This document shows positions 55,705-64,000 of a stretch of DNA of 64,000 bases, in pieces (position 1 is the first letter of the stretch; each line of letters opens with the position of its first letter). The translations under genes and the position numbers were made by a program. Origin of the DNA: Cytophagales bacterium (lineage in GTDB: Bacteria > Bacteroidota > Bacteroidia > Cytophagales > Flammeovirgaceae); contig JANWWC010000002.1 in NCBI GenBank assembly GCA_025056215.1, positions 143,825 to 207,824 of the forward strand. The letters run 5' to 3'. The notes below the pieces were generated by a model, which searched no databases, was not told the DNA's origin, and saw nothing but the letters and a program-made list of their open reading frames with translations.

Positions 55705-55735
55705 TTTGCCTTGTTATTCTGATTATGTAATTTTG
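55705..55735 (+). promoter_or_regulatory. Bacteroidota-type promoter for tRNA-Arg(TCT)
   Basis: TTTG at 55705-55708, 19 bases, TAATTTTG at 55728-55735. The tRNA begins 10 bases after the -7 box. Confidence 0.75.
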
Positions 55736-55745
55736 CAGAGCTTTT

Positions 55746-55819
55746 GGCTTCATAGCTCAACTGGATAGAGCAACTGCCTTCTAAGCAGTAGGTTTCTGGT
55801 TCGAGTCCAGATGAAGTCA
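55746..55819 (+). tRNA. tRNA-Arg (anticodon TCT)
   Basis: A 74-base cloverleaf. Acceptor GGCTTCA pairs with TGAAGTC, the D stem is GCTC/GAGC, the anticodon stem ACTGC/GCAGT surrounds loop CTTCTAA (anticodon TCT), and the T arm is TCTGG-TTCGAGT-CCAGA. The discriminator is A, with no encoded CCA. A promoter lies just upstream and a terminator 10 bases downstream. Confidence 0.96.
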
Positions 55820-55828
55820 CGCAAGAAG

Positions 55829-55852
55829 CCCGCTACAAAAAGCGGGTTTTTT
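55829..55852 (+). terminator. Rho-independent terminator after tRNA-Arg(TCT)
   Basis: CCCGCT, loop ACAAAA, AGCGGG, then six T. A GC-rich stem in an AT-rich gap. Confidence 0.92.
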
Positions 55853-55919
55853 GTTGTCAAAAGACTTTTTGGTTTTTTATTTGCAAATCAAAATAGCACA
55901 TTAAATAAAATTAGGTCTT

Positions 55920-58442
55920 ATGAACAACATAATTTGGATTATACCTGCTTTTGGAGTAATAGCTCTAATTTATACGTATCTACAATCGAAATGGGTAGAA
56001 AAACAAGAATCAGGTGACGCACACATGACCACTATCAGCAATGCTATTGCTCAAGGAGCGATGGCTTTTCTCAAAGCGGAATGGAAAATTTTATCTTACT
56101 TTGCAGTGATTACGGCTATTTTGTTAGGTTGGTCTGGAACATTAGCACCTAATTCTCATCCGGTAATCGCAGTTTCTTTTATAATAGGCGCTATTTTTTC
56201 TGCTCTTGCAGGATATATCGGAATGCGCATTGCTACAAAGGCGAACGTAAGAACAGCTCAAGCGGCTCGAAGCAGCTTGGCAGAAGCATTAAAAGTCTCT
56301 TTTGCAGGCGGTTCGGTTATGGGAATGGGAGTAGCGGGGCTTGCCGTGTTGGGATTAGGAAGCCTATTTATTGCATTTTACCACTGGTTTGTGGTAAGGA
56401 CAGGAGCAAGTGCTAATGGCATCGAAATGGAAAAAGCTCTAGAAGTACTCGCTGGCTTTTCGCTTGGAGCGGAATCCATTGCCTTGTTCGCAAGAGTAGG
56501 AGGCGGAATTTACACTAAAGCAGCAGATGTAGGAGCAGACTTAGTGGGAAAAGTAGAAGCGGGTATCCCTGAAGATGACCCGCGAAATCCCGCTACTATC
56601 GCTGATAATGTAGGAGACAATGTAGGAGATGTGGCTGGTATGGGAGCAGACCTATTTGGCTCTTACGTCGCTACCATACTAGCTACCATGGTGCTCGGAA
56701 GAGAAATCGTTTCTCAAGATAATTTTGGAGGAATCGCTCCTGTGATCCTTCCTATGATGATTGCAGGAATCGGAATCATTTTTTCTATGGTAGGGTTTTA
56801 TTTTGTAAGCATAAAAAACGAACAAGAAAGTATCCAAGCAGCTTTAAACAAAGGAAACTGGGTATCTATTATTCTTACAGCTGTTGTTTCACTTTATGTA
56901 ATCAAGTTCATATTGCCCGAAAAAATGATACTTCGGGGCTTTGAGTTTAGTTCTAATGGTGTGGCTTTCTCCGTGGTGACTGGGCTTGTTGTAGGAGCGT
57001 TGATGTCGTTTTTTACCGAATATTATACTGCTATCGGGAAAAGACCTGTTCTAACTATCGTACGCCGCAGCTCTACGGGAAGCGCTACTAACATTATTGC
57101 AGGTCTTGCAATAGGCATGGAATCCACTGTTTTCCCTATCTTACTTTTGGCTTCTGGAATTGTTCTTTCTTATCATTTTGCCGGGCTATACGGCGTTTCT
57201 ATTGCAGCTGCTGGCATGATGGCTACTACAGCAATGCAACTCGCCATTGATGCTTTCGGACCTATTGCCGATAACGCAGGAGGAATTGCAGAAATGAGTC
57301 ATCTCCCTAAAGAGGTGCGCAACCGAACCGATAATTTAGACGCAGTCGGCAATACTACTGCAGCTATCGGGAAAGGGTTTGCAATTGCTTCCGCTGCTCT
57401 TACTTCTTTGGCACTCTTTGCCGCTTTCGTAGGATTAGCCGGAATTAATTCTATCGATATTTATAAGGCTCCAGTTTTAGCAGGTCTGTTTATAGGTGGG
57501 ATGATCCCTTTTATTTTCAGCGCATTAGCAATTTCATCTGTGGGAAAAGCCGCCATGAGTATGGTAGAAGAAGTGAGACGACAATTTCGAGAAATTCCGG
57601 GAATTATGGACGGAACAGGAAAACCTGAATACGAAAAGTGTGTAAAAATTTCTACAGAAGCCTCTATTAAAGAAATGGTTTATCCTGGCTTAATAGCCCT
57701 TTTAGTTCCAGTAGCGATCGGCTTCGGACTCAAAGGAAATATTGAAGGAACCTCTTCTGCTGAAATCTTAGGAGGTGTCTTAGCTGGGGTTACGGTATCT
57801 GGTGTCTTAATGGCGCTATTTCAATCAAATTCGGGAGGTGCTTGGGATAATGCCAAAAAATCGTTCGAAAAAGGCGTAGAAATCAATGGGCAAATTGTTT
57901 ATAAAGGCTCGGAAGCACACAAAGCTTCTGTTACAGGTGACACAGTCGGCGACCCCTTTAAAGACACTTCAGGGCCCTCTATGAATATTCTCATTAAACT
58001 CATGTCTATTGTTTCGCTTATCATTGCTCCACATATTGCTGTGAAGGAACATGCTCCTTACGTTCAAGCAGCACCAACCGTTCCACAACAAACTTCATCT
58101 TCTACATCTACTACAAATTCAGAAAAAATATTTTATGACTATGTTCCTAATGACTTAGTGAACATCATGTTTACTCCTAATCCTAAGATTACACAAGAAC
58201 ACGAACAATGGTTAGACGGATTAGTAGCCAAACTTCTCAAAGATGAAAACGTAAAAATCGAATTCAAAGCTAAAACCAACGAAAAAAAATTACAGTTCGA
58301 TATCAAAGAGCGCGAGAAACTTATCAAAAACTACTTTGCTTCGAAAGGAATAGATGCTTCGCGCATTTCGCTAAGTATCCTTCAAGAAGGTGAACCTTCT
58401 GAAGTACCTAACCGAAAAGTTCTCATCGTAGCAACAGAATAA
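55920..58442 (+). CDS. hppA: Membrane-bound pyrophosphatase with C-terminal OmpA-like tail
   Basis: An 840-residue integral membrane enzyme that couples pyrophosphate hydrolysis to ion pumping. The signature region [20 protein letters not shown] and the following [20 protein letters not shown] stretch are present, as is [13 protein letters not shown]; active-site Asp residues are intact. The NTTAAIGKG motif has Ala and Gly where potassium-independent enzymes have Lys and Thr, so it is probably potassium-dependent; H+ versus Na+ cannot be told. The core ends near residue 707. About 133 more residues follow a Ser/Thr linker ([12 protein letters not shown]): [40 protein letters not shown] and NRKVLIVA resemble an OmpA/peptidoglycan-binding domain, with the TDxxG region degenerate. 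Confidence 0.93.
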   Translation: MNNIIWIIPAFGVIALIYTYLQSKWVEKQESGDAHMTTISNAIAQGAMAFLKAEWKILSYFAVITAILLGWSGTLAPNSHPVIAVSFIIGAIFSALAGYIGMRIATKANVRTAQAARSSLAEALKVSFAGGSVMGMGVAGLAVLGLGSLFIAFYHWFVVRTGASANGIEMEKALEVLAGFSLGAESIALFARVGGGIYTKAADVGADLVGKVEAGIPEDDPRNPATIADNVGDNVGDVAGMGADLFGSYVATILATMVLGREIVSQDNFGGIAPVILPMMIAGIGIIFSMVGFYFVSIKNEQESIQAALNKGNWVSIILTAVVSLYVIKFILPEKMILRGFEFSSNGVAFSVVTGLVVGALMSFFTEYYTAIGKRPVLTIVRRSSTGSATNIIAGLAIGMESTVFPILLLASGIVLSYHFAGLYGVSIAAAGMMATTAMQLAIDAFGPIADNAGGIAEMSHLPKEVRNRTDNLDAVGNTTAAIGKGFAIASAALTSLALFAAFVGLAGINSIDIYKAPVLAGLFIGGMIPFIFSALAISSVGKAAMSMVEEVRRQFREIPGIMDGTGKPEYEKCVKISTEASIKEMVYPGLIALLVPVAIGFGLKGNIEGTSSAEILGGVLAGVTVSGVLMALFQSNSGGAWDNAKKSFEKGVEINGQIVYKGSEAHKASVTGDTVGDPFKDTSGPSMNILIKLMSIVSLIIAPHIAVKEHAPYVQAAPTVPQQTSSSTSTTNSEKIFYDYVPNDLVNIMFTPNPKITQEHEQWLDGLVAKLLKDENVKIEFKAKTNEKKLQFDIKEREKLIKNYFASKGIDASRISLSILQEGEPSEVPNRKVLIVATE

Positions 58443-58447
58443 ACACT

Positions 58448-58480
58448 ATGGATAGCGAACAACTATCCATTTTTTATTTT
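58448..58480 (+). terminator. Rho-independent terminator after hppA
   Basis: ATGGATAG, loop CGAACAA, CTATCCAT, then a T-rich tract. The stop codon of the convergent TonB-dependent receptor gene lies inside the second arm (58463-58465). Confidence 0.85.
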
Positions 58481-60610
58481 CATACCAATGTAAAAAGTTC
58501 TCGGAAAGAGGGTACCGTAAATATAGTTGCTATCTCTATTCTTTCCGATATCAAAATCATGCTGATAGGCATTCAAAGCATTCTTGATTCCGGCGTATAG
58601 TTCCACTACTTGCTTAATTTTTTTAAGAGAAACATCATATGCCATTTTAACGTTCAAATCTGAAAAGCTTCTCGTTCGTACAATCGCATCATTAGAAAAA
58701 TTTTCAGCTCCTCCAAAATGAGCTATTAACATTCTTCCGGTGTAAACATAATTCAAATTATAATTCCATTTAGAAAACCGAAAATTCAAATTCGTATATC
58801 CATATAAATTTGGAGTTCTCAAAAATGTTGTTGTTTGAAATCCTTCTATATAAACTACAGGCTTTTGATAGTAGCTTTTTTGTGCAGTCAGTCCGCCTTC
58901 AAGTTGAAATAACTTATTGTAATTAAATCGCCCTTCAAAATTACACCCAAAAACATCAGCGCCTTGTCCGTTTCTTTTTTCAAAAAGCTCTCCAAACTCA
59001 TCATTTCCAACATTCTCCAAAACAAATGCATTTCTTAAAGTCGTATAAAAACCTTCAAAAGTAATTCCTGCAATCCATTTGGAAGTTGGCTTATCATAAT
59101 TGAGAGATGCACTCCAACTTTGCGAGGTTTCCTCCTTAAGGAATGGAGAAATTTGCACTCGAGAAACTCCTCCTCCAGCAAATGCAATATGTAAATCGGT
59201 GTCAAAAGCCTGGGGAGCTCTAAAACCTTTTCCATAGCTAATTCTGTATTGTAAATTAGGTAAATGTTCATAAAGGATTGCCAGACGCGGACTTAATATC
59301 CAACGATGTAGCAAATTATGCTTATCAACTCTAAACCCTGAAAGGAAGTTGATTTTATTCGTAATTTCCCAATCAATTTGTCCGAAAATTCCCAAATTCT
59401 TAGTATTTTGATTTACCCGATAATTATATTTTGGAATATTGTCAAGTATCTTATCAAACAAATATTCAGAACCTATTGTGAGTATCTTTTTACCAAGATT
59501 CGAACGAAACTCATGATTCAGTTGAAATCCTGCCTGAAACATATGAGTCTGTGAAACTCCATAAGGAGGATTTTGTATATGTTCTATTATTTTAATTTCT
59601 TCTTCAGGAAAAATACCTGTATAATGAGAACGACGAGCGTGTTGTAAAGCAGAGAATACAACCAAAGAAGATCTACGTTGATGAAAGTAAACTTGATAAT
59701 CAGCACTTGCTAACCAAATTTTATGCTTGCGTTCTTCGGCTTGTTGCATCAAAAAAGCTGGTTTTTGAACCATTTCTCCTCCCATGCGATACTCGCTAAG
59801 ATATGATAAAGAAAATTCTAACTTCTGTTTATCATCAAACTTATAAAAGGAAGATAATCCCCAAGAGCGATTTTCGAGCTTAGGAAGCTCAGAAAAATTA
59901 TCTCTATTTGCATCGAAAAAATCTCTATTTCTTTTGTTCGCATAAAAAGTCATACCTTTGTTCTGCTGCTTGTTTACTATTGTCGCATTCGTATTTAGAT
60001 GAAAGTCTTTTGCTTTCTTTCCTATGAGTTGATAGAAAGAGTTCAGTTCATAACTACTTTCTCGGGGCATTTTAGTAATGATATTCACAGTTCCTCCTAC
60101 TGCATTGGAGCCATAAAGAGAAGACGCTCCTCCTCTTATTACTTCTATACGCTCAATCATATTCATGGGAAGTTGTTCTAAACCATAAAGCCCTAATAAC
60201 GGACTAAAAATTGGCCTACCGTTCCAAAGTATCTGAGTATAGCTTCCTTGCAGCCCATTCATACGAAGTTGAGTGTAGTGGCAAGTCTGACAATTTGCTT
60301 CTACTCGCAAGCCAGGCTGAAAGCGCAATCCCTCTGCCAAATTGCATGCCTGCAAATTGGAGAGAGCCTTATCATCAAGTACGTTCACTCTAATTGGAGA
60401 CTCCGTTTTATGTTTGAACGTTCTTGTAGCTGTCACTACAAACTCTGATAGCTCGAATAACTTAATAGAATCTTCTTGAGACTTTTTGTTTGTTAAACTA
60501 TCTGCTGAAGAGAGAATTTTTTCTGAAAAAACTTGTGAATGTACGTTGAAGGGTGACTTTAGTAATAAAAAAAGCGCCCACAGACTTCTATATCGCTTCT
60601 TCAAAGACAT
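58463..60610 (-). CDS. TonB-dependent outer-membrane receptor
   Basis: A 715-residue outer-membrane beta-barrel with a signal peptide around WALFLLLKSPFNVHS. A TonB-box-like SEFVVTATRTFKHK leads into the plug domain: ALSNLQACNLAEGLRFQPGL, QLRMNGLQGSYTQILWNGR, ERIEVIRGGASSLYGSNAVG. The plug contains the disulphide-like ANCQTC, seen in one branch of siderophore/cobalamin-type receptors. The barrel ends FYIGMKIKNG without the classic terminal Phe. The ligand is unknown. There is no N-terminal CarboxypepD_reg domain and no SusD partner. The gene lies 54 bases downstream of the LRR/Ig gene on the same strand, separated by a terminator. Confidence 0.88.
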   Translation of the reverse strand: MSLKKRYRSLWALFLLLKSPFNVHSQVFSEKILSSADSLTNKKSQEDSIKLFELSEFVVTATRTFKHKTESPIRVNVLDDKALSNLQACNLAEGLRFQPGLRVEANCQTCHYTQLRMNGLQGSYTQILWNGRPIFSPLLGLYGLEQLPMNMIERIEVIRGGASSLYGSNAVGGTVNIITKMPRESSYELNSFYQLIGKKAKDFHLNTNATIVNKQQNKGMTFYANKRNRDFFDANRDNFSELPKLENRSWGLSSFYKFDDKQKLEFSLSYLSEYRMGGEMVQKPAFLMQQAEERKHKIWLASADYQVYFHQRRSSLVVFSALQHARRSHYTGIFPEEEIKIIEHIQNPPYGVSQTHMFQAGFQLNHEFRSNLGKKILTIGSEYLFDKILDNIPKYNYRVNQNTKNLGIFGQIDWEITNKINFLSGFRVDKHNLLHRWILSPRLAILYEHLPNLQYRISYGKGFRAPQAFDTDLHIAFAGGGVSRVQISPFLKEETSQSWSASLNYDKPTSKWIAGITFEGFYTTLRNAFVLENVGNDEFGELFEKRNGQGADVFGCNFEGRFNYNKLFQLEGGLTAQKSYYQKPVVYIEGFQTTTFLRTPNLYGYTNLNFRFSKWNYNLNYVYTGRMLIAHFGGAENFSNDAIVRTRSFSDLNVKMAYDVSLKKIKQVVELYAGIKNALNAYQHDFDIGKNRDSNYIYGTLFPRTFYIGMKIKNG

Positions 60611-60629
60611 GATTCTTAGAGCTTAAAAA

Positions 60630-60659
60630 AACTAAAAACTCTCCTTTTTGGGGAGAGTT
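60630..60659 (-). terminator. Rho-independent terminator after the LRR/Ig gene
   Basis: On the minus strand GAACTCTCC, a short A-rich loop and GGAGAGTT make an eight-pair stem, followed by TTTTAGTTTTTTT. Confidence 0.85.
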
Positions 60660-60664
60660 CAAAG

Positions 60665-63600
60665 CTAATAAGATTTATTGATACGTCTGAAATACTTACC
60701 AAACGAAGTTTGAATTTCTAGCAAGTACACTCCTGTAGGATTATCTCGGATATCAACTTCCAGCTTTCTAACATTCTCATAAGAACTCATCTTCAAGACT
60801 TGCCCTGTAGAAGTAAATATGATTACCTTAATCTCACCATCTACGAAATTTTTAAATTCTATAAAGAAACGACCATCATTTGGATTTGGATAAATGCTTA
60901 TAGGTACCTTAGTTTCGGCAGATTCATCTTCTACTCCCGAAACAGCGTCGAGCACATAAGCATTAGAGAGCTCAGAAGCACAGTACAATCCGTCCGTAGT
61001 ATCTGTTACGATGACATGATAAGTACCAAATTCTTTTACACTCAAAATAGAATCCACCTTATTAGGAATCTGAACTCCATCTTTATACCATTTGAATAAT
61101 CCATTTGAAGTAGAAGTTCTTGCGCGCAATACTAATCTGCTGAGCGTATCTAATCTAACCGTAGGTATAGGTCTTGTCTTAATTGTAATCACATTTGAAT
61201 GATTAGAACAACCAAAGGCATCTGTGATAGTAACATAATACTGCCCTGTTCTGAAAGCTGTATAAGAATCAGTGTCTCCTCCAAACAAAGGTCTTTCTTC
61301 TCCGACGCGTTTCCATGCATAAGAGTAACCACTTACTTTAGGAGCTCGCAAAGTAACGAACATCGAACGTGTAGAAGAACAATAAACTGTATCATCATCT
61401 GTAGTGATAATAGGTTTCGGAGAAGAACTCTCTAAGCAAAATACATTTACACGCACTGCACGAGTTTTTACTTCTAACTGTCGAGCAATCAAAGTATTAG
61501 TAATTCTACACTCATAAATACCTCTATGCGCTAATTTTATAGAATCGATTACCAAAACAGGTGAATGAAATCCTGTAATGCCAAGCGATGCAGCGACTGA
61601 AGGAGTAATCAAAATGCTATCTTTATACCAACGATAAACATTTCCAGCAATATCAGCTAAGCCTGTTGTGATAGCAAACATGTTTTTTGTCGGCAATAAA
61701 GTATCAATAAATGGTTCTTGGCGATTCTGTGGATTATAATCGTACTGAATAGTAAACCTATTAGTATCTCCGAGAGAAACAAAATCTTCGTGCGATAAGA
61801 AGTTACGAACTACAGAAATTGCGCGCAGATTGTTCAAATTAGCAGCATTGAAACCAAGAGCAGTTAATCTATTATCTCCTAACTGAAGGTTCACTAAGTT
61901 AGTTAACTGAGCCATAGTAGAAGGCAATGATTCAATAAAGTTCTGACGAAGGTTCAACCGCGTCAAACTTACCAAGTTACCAATCGATGAAGGCAACGTT
62001 CTGAGAGCATTATCATTGAGAGTAAGAGTGGTGAGATTTACCAAGTTGCCAATCTGATGAGGTAATTCCTCAATTCGATTATTACCTAGGTCGAGTGTTC
62101 TAAGATTTGTCAAGTTTCCAATAGAAGATGGAATAGAAGTAAGTCTGTTAGATGCAAGTGCAATAGTCGTTAAATTTATCATATTACCGATTTGCACAGG
62201 AATTCTTCCTGTAAGCATATTTTCAGATGCGGAGAAAGTTTTCAAATTCAGTAAGTTGCCTATTTGGGAAGGAATAGTGTCAGAAATTCTATTGCTACTA
62301 ATTTCGAGCTCTCGCAAGTGTGTTAATCGAGTAAATCCTAAACTAAATGTGCCTCGCAGATTATTGTTAGGTAATACGATTTCTGTAACGCGCATAGTAT
62401 CAAAGTTATTTCCTACATATTCTGTTCGAACACCTGCCCAAGTAGCCACGGGCTTTGTTAAATCCCATCGCGAAGGAGACCAAGCATTACCTCCCGTTTC
62501 AAAATAAATCTGTACGAGTGCCAATGAATCTGAAATAGAAACAGCTTTGAATACTCTTACATCGTACGGACGTCGAACAAAAATTGCTTCTATATTTGAT
62601 AGAGTAATCACTACACTATATAAGCCCGACTGCTGAGGCTGTAGATTAGTGAGAGTTAACGATGTTCCATTAGCTCCCGGAATATTAACATTTCCAAACT
62701 GCCATTGGAAAGTTCTATTTGGAGAGAAAGACACATTCGTAGTGAGCACCACTGAACCCTGATAAGGAACACTAATCACACTCGCTTGCTCAATGCGCTG
62801 AGTTCCATAAACTACATTTAAATTCTTTTGATCTGCTAAAGTTTCTATGCTCTCTACATTTTCAATAGTCAAGCTGTTCTCATTGAGCAGTACAGAATCT
62901 AAATTATCGAACGCTGTAAGAGAGACAGCATCAACGCTTGTCATGCCTACGTTACTCAAATCAAGTGCTTTTACAAGACCATTCGACAAATACACTCCTT
63001 GCCATGTATAAACAGGTTGCAACAAATTCCAAGAAGGCTTGTTTCCAGTAATGGAGTTGTATAAGCTTACTAGTTTTAAAGAATCTGAAACTGAAGGATA
63101 AGAAGGCGATATCGCAATAAACAACGTATCGTTTGAACAAACATTGCTCTTATCACATACAAGAACTACTAATGTATCACCCTGCATTGAAGTAGGAGTA
63201 GCATGCGTATAACGCACAGTAGTGCTATCAGGAATGGTTACAAGTAAACTTGCACTACCTCGTTTAGGCAAAGATATTACGCTTCTAATTTTTAAGGTAT
63301 CGTTAAAATCTATGTTATTTGATACCATATTTACATCAACAACTCCTCCTGAGACCACAGAAACAGAGTTATTCACCATAATAGGAATACAATTTACCTG
63401 TGGCACTACCAAAGAATCTGTTGCAACGCAACCATTCGCATTAGTAATTGTAATGTAATATTTGCCAGCAGATACACCGTTCAAGTTCGGCGTGTTTGCC
63501 ACTACCACATTATTGATGTTTTTCCATGAATAATTCAGTGAACCTGGTGCATTGCTTGTGTAGCTAACATTATTAATATACCCTACATTCGCGCCACACG

Positions 63601-64000
63601 AATCTGAACCTATCACAGCAGTAAGTTTATTAATAACAGGCAATGCTCTTACCAGAATAGTCAGCGTATCCCGACTCGGTAGACAAACTCCACTCGTGAT
63701 TGTCCAAATAAGTTTAACGCTATCTCCAGAAGGATTCATGCCGCTAATCGATGTAGAGGAATTATTTATATCAGCAATTGAACCGCCTCCTGTTAATTTA
63801 CTCCAAACTCCTACCCCAGAAACCGGAGTGTTCGCTACAATATTATAAGATGTTAAAGCACAAACATGAGTATCAGCAGTAGAAATCACTGCAGTAGTAG
63901 GAGGCTCGTTAATGGTCACGCTAACGCTACCCAAACTGCTCGTACAACCGTTCAACAACCCAGCAACACTGTACACATGGCTGCCTCCACTCGTATACTT
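60665..64000 (-). CDS. T9SS-secreted Ig/PKD and leucine-rich-repeat protein, 5' end outside the window
   Basis: At least 1111 residues are visible; the frame runs open to base 64000, so the N-terminus and signal peptide lie beyond the right edge. The visible part begins inside an Ig-like domain (GCTSSLGSVSVTINEPPTTA). More Ig/SprB-like domains follow (GKYYITITNANGCVATDSLV), then two LRR-cap modules (SDSLKLVSLYNSITGNKPSW; SDSLALVQIYFETGGNAWSP) with the second leading into about nine LRRs (LTTLTLNDNALRTLPSSIGN). Then come Ig-like segments and a C-terminal T9SS sorting domain (PISIYPNPNDGRFFIEFKNF, PTGVYLLEIQTS). A likely surface adhesin. Confidence 0.85.
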   Translation of the reverse strand, partial: KYTSGGSHVYSVAGLLNGCTSSLGSVSVTINEPPTTAVISTADTHVCALTSYNIVANTPVSGVGVWSKLTGGGSIADINNSSTSISGMNPSGDSVKLIWTITSGVCLPSRDTLTILVRALPVINKLTAVIGSDSCGANVGYINNVSYTSNAPGSLNYSWKNINNVVVANTPNLNGVSAGKYYITITNANGCVATDSLVVPQVNCIPIMVNNSVSVVSGGVVDVNMVSNNIDFNDTLKIRSVISLPKRGSASLLVTIPDSTTVRYTHATPTSMQGDTLVVLVCDKSNVCSNDTLFIAISPSYPSVSDSLKLVSLYNSITGNKPSWNLLQPVYTWQGVYLSNGLVKALDLSNVGMTSVDAVSLTAFDNLDSVLLNENSLTIENVESIETLADQKNLNVVYGTQRIEQASVISVPYQGSVVLTTNVSFSPNRTFQWQFGNVNIPGANGTSLTLTNLQPQQSGLYSVVITLSNIEAIFVRRPYDVRVFKAVSISDSLALVQIYFETGGNAWSPSRWDLTKPVATWAGVRTEYVGNNFDTMRVTEIVLPNNNLRGTFSLGFTRLTHLRELEISSNRISDTIPSQIGNLLNLKTFSASENMLTGRIPVQIGNMINLTTIALASNRLTSIPSSIGNLTNLRTLDLGNNRIEELPHQIGNLVNLTTLTLNDNALRTLPSSIGNLVSLTRLNLRQNFIESLPSTMAQLTNLVNLQLGDNRLTALGFNAANLNNLRAISVVRNFLSHEDFVSLGDTNRFTIQYDYNPQNRQEPFIDTLLPTKNMFAITTGLADIAGNVYRWYKDSILITPSVAASLGITGFHSPVLVIDSIKLAHRGIYECRITNTLIARQLEVKTRAVRVNVFCLESSSPKPIITTDDDTVYCSSTRSMFVTLRAPKVSGYSYAWKRVGEERPLFGGDTDSYTAFRTGQYYVTITDAFGCSNHSNVITIKTRPIPTVRLDTLSRLVLRARTSTSNGLFKWYKDGVQIPNKVDSILSVKEFGTYHVIVTDTTDGLYCASELSNAYVLDAVSGVEDESAETKVPISIYPNPNDGRFFIEFKNFVDGEIKVIIFTSTGQVLKMSSYENVRKLEVDIRDNPTGVYLLEIQTSFGKYFRRINKSY
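61800..62390 (-). repeat. About nine leucine-rich repeats
   Basis: 23-24-residue units. The first repeats have the IP step of plant-type LRR (DTIPSQIGNL, GRIPVQIGN); later ones switch to the bacterial-type LPSSIGNLxxL. Several share near-identical stretches ending IGNL. Confidence 0.7.

Noticed and set aside
1..64000. CRISPR array, prophage, insertion sequence, rRNA or toxin-antitoxin pair
   Set aside because: None of their typical genes or repeat patterns were found on either strand.

Overview
This window is a chromosomal stretch of a low-GC Gram-negative bacterium of the phylum Bacteroidota, probably of the Cytophaga type. Three signs support this. First, the large secreted proteins end in type IX secretion (T9SS) C-terminal sorting domains. 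Second, promoters match the Bacteroidota consensus TTTG-N19-TAnnTTTG at several places. Third, lpxK (lipid A), menC (menaquinone) and mreBC are present. The genus cannot be read from the sequence. There is no phage, insertion sequence, CRISPR array or rRNA, and no gene-free stretch longer than about 250 bases.

Layout. 1-6.7 kb is mostly housekeeping: a lipoprotein cut by the left edge, cysS, fbp, an orphan sugar-binding lipoprotein, pepP, a small lipoprotein and a SpoIIE-type phosphatase. 6.7-17.3 kb holds a WG-repeat protein divergent from a cyclic-nucleotide-binding/MinD-like fusion, a family-42-like glycosidase, menC and a duplicated LamG-like T9SS cargo. 17.3-22.5 kb has mreB-mreC-cheR-epimerase on the minus strand, divergent from a second SpoIIE-type phosphatase and a small partner candidate. 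22.6-31.8 kb is a tightly overlapping surface-polysaccharide operon: Ig-like lipoprotein, flippase, two glycosyltransferases, methyltransferase, two polymerase/ligase-like membrane proteins and a WecG/TagA-type transferase. 31.8-35.2 kb is a minus-strand block with carbonic anhydrase, an RluA-type enzyme, a NadR-like kinase, lpxK and a small lipoprotein.

35.3-35.5 kb carries tRNA-Arg and tRNA-Ser. Next come a NUMOD4/HNH-like protein, a T9SS metalloprotease and a family-28 polygalacturonase-like enzyme, spaced like one operon. 39.7-49.7 kb has two very large T9SS mosaics either side of a glycosyltransferase. One joins a seven-repeat FG-GAP propeller, an ASPIC/UnbV domain, a cupredoxin and leucine-rich repeats. 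The other joins an esterase-like domain, a beta-helix and PKD domains. 49.8-58.4 kb is housekeeping and envelope: amidase, ndk, guaA, an MMPL/RND transporter, a tRNA-Arg and a membrane pyrophosphatase with an OmpA-like tail. 58.5-64 kb has a TonB-dependent receptor and a leucine-rich-repeat/Ig T9SS protein cut by the right edge.

Together the accessory genes describe a surface-active, polymer-degrading lifestyle: secreted glycosidases and proteases, adhesin-like repeat proteins and an exported glycan, around ordinary core metabolism. The best candidates for new biology are the cyclic-nucleotide/MinD-like fusion, the pyrophosphatase with an OmpA-like tail, the CRTAC1-like/cupredoxin/LRR mosaic, the phosphatase/154-aa pair, and the HNH-like gene placed between tRNAs and secreted hydrolases. 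None is proven to be a new system.
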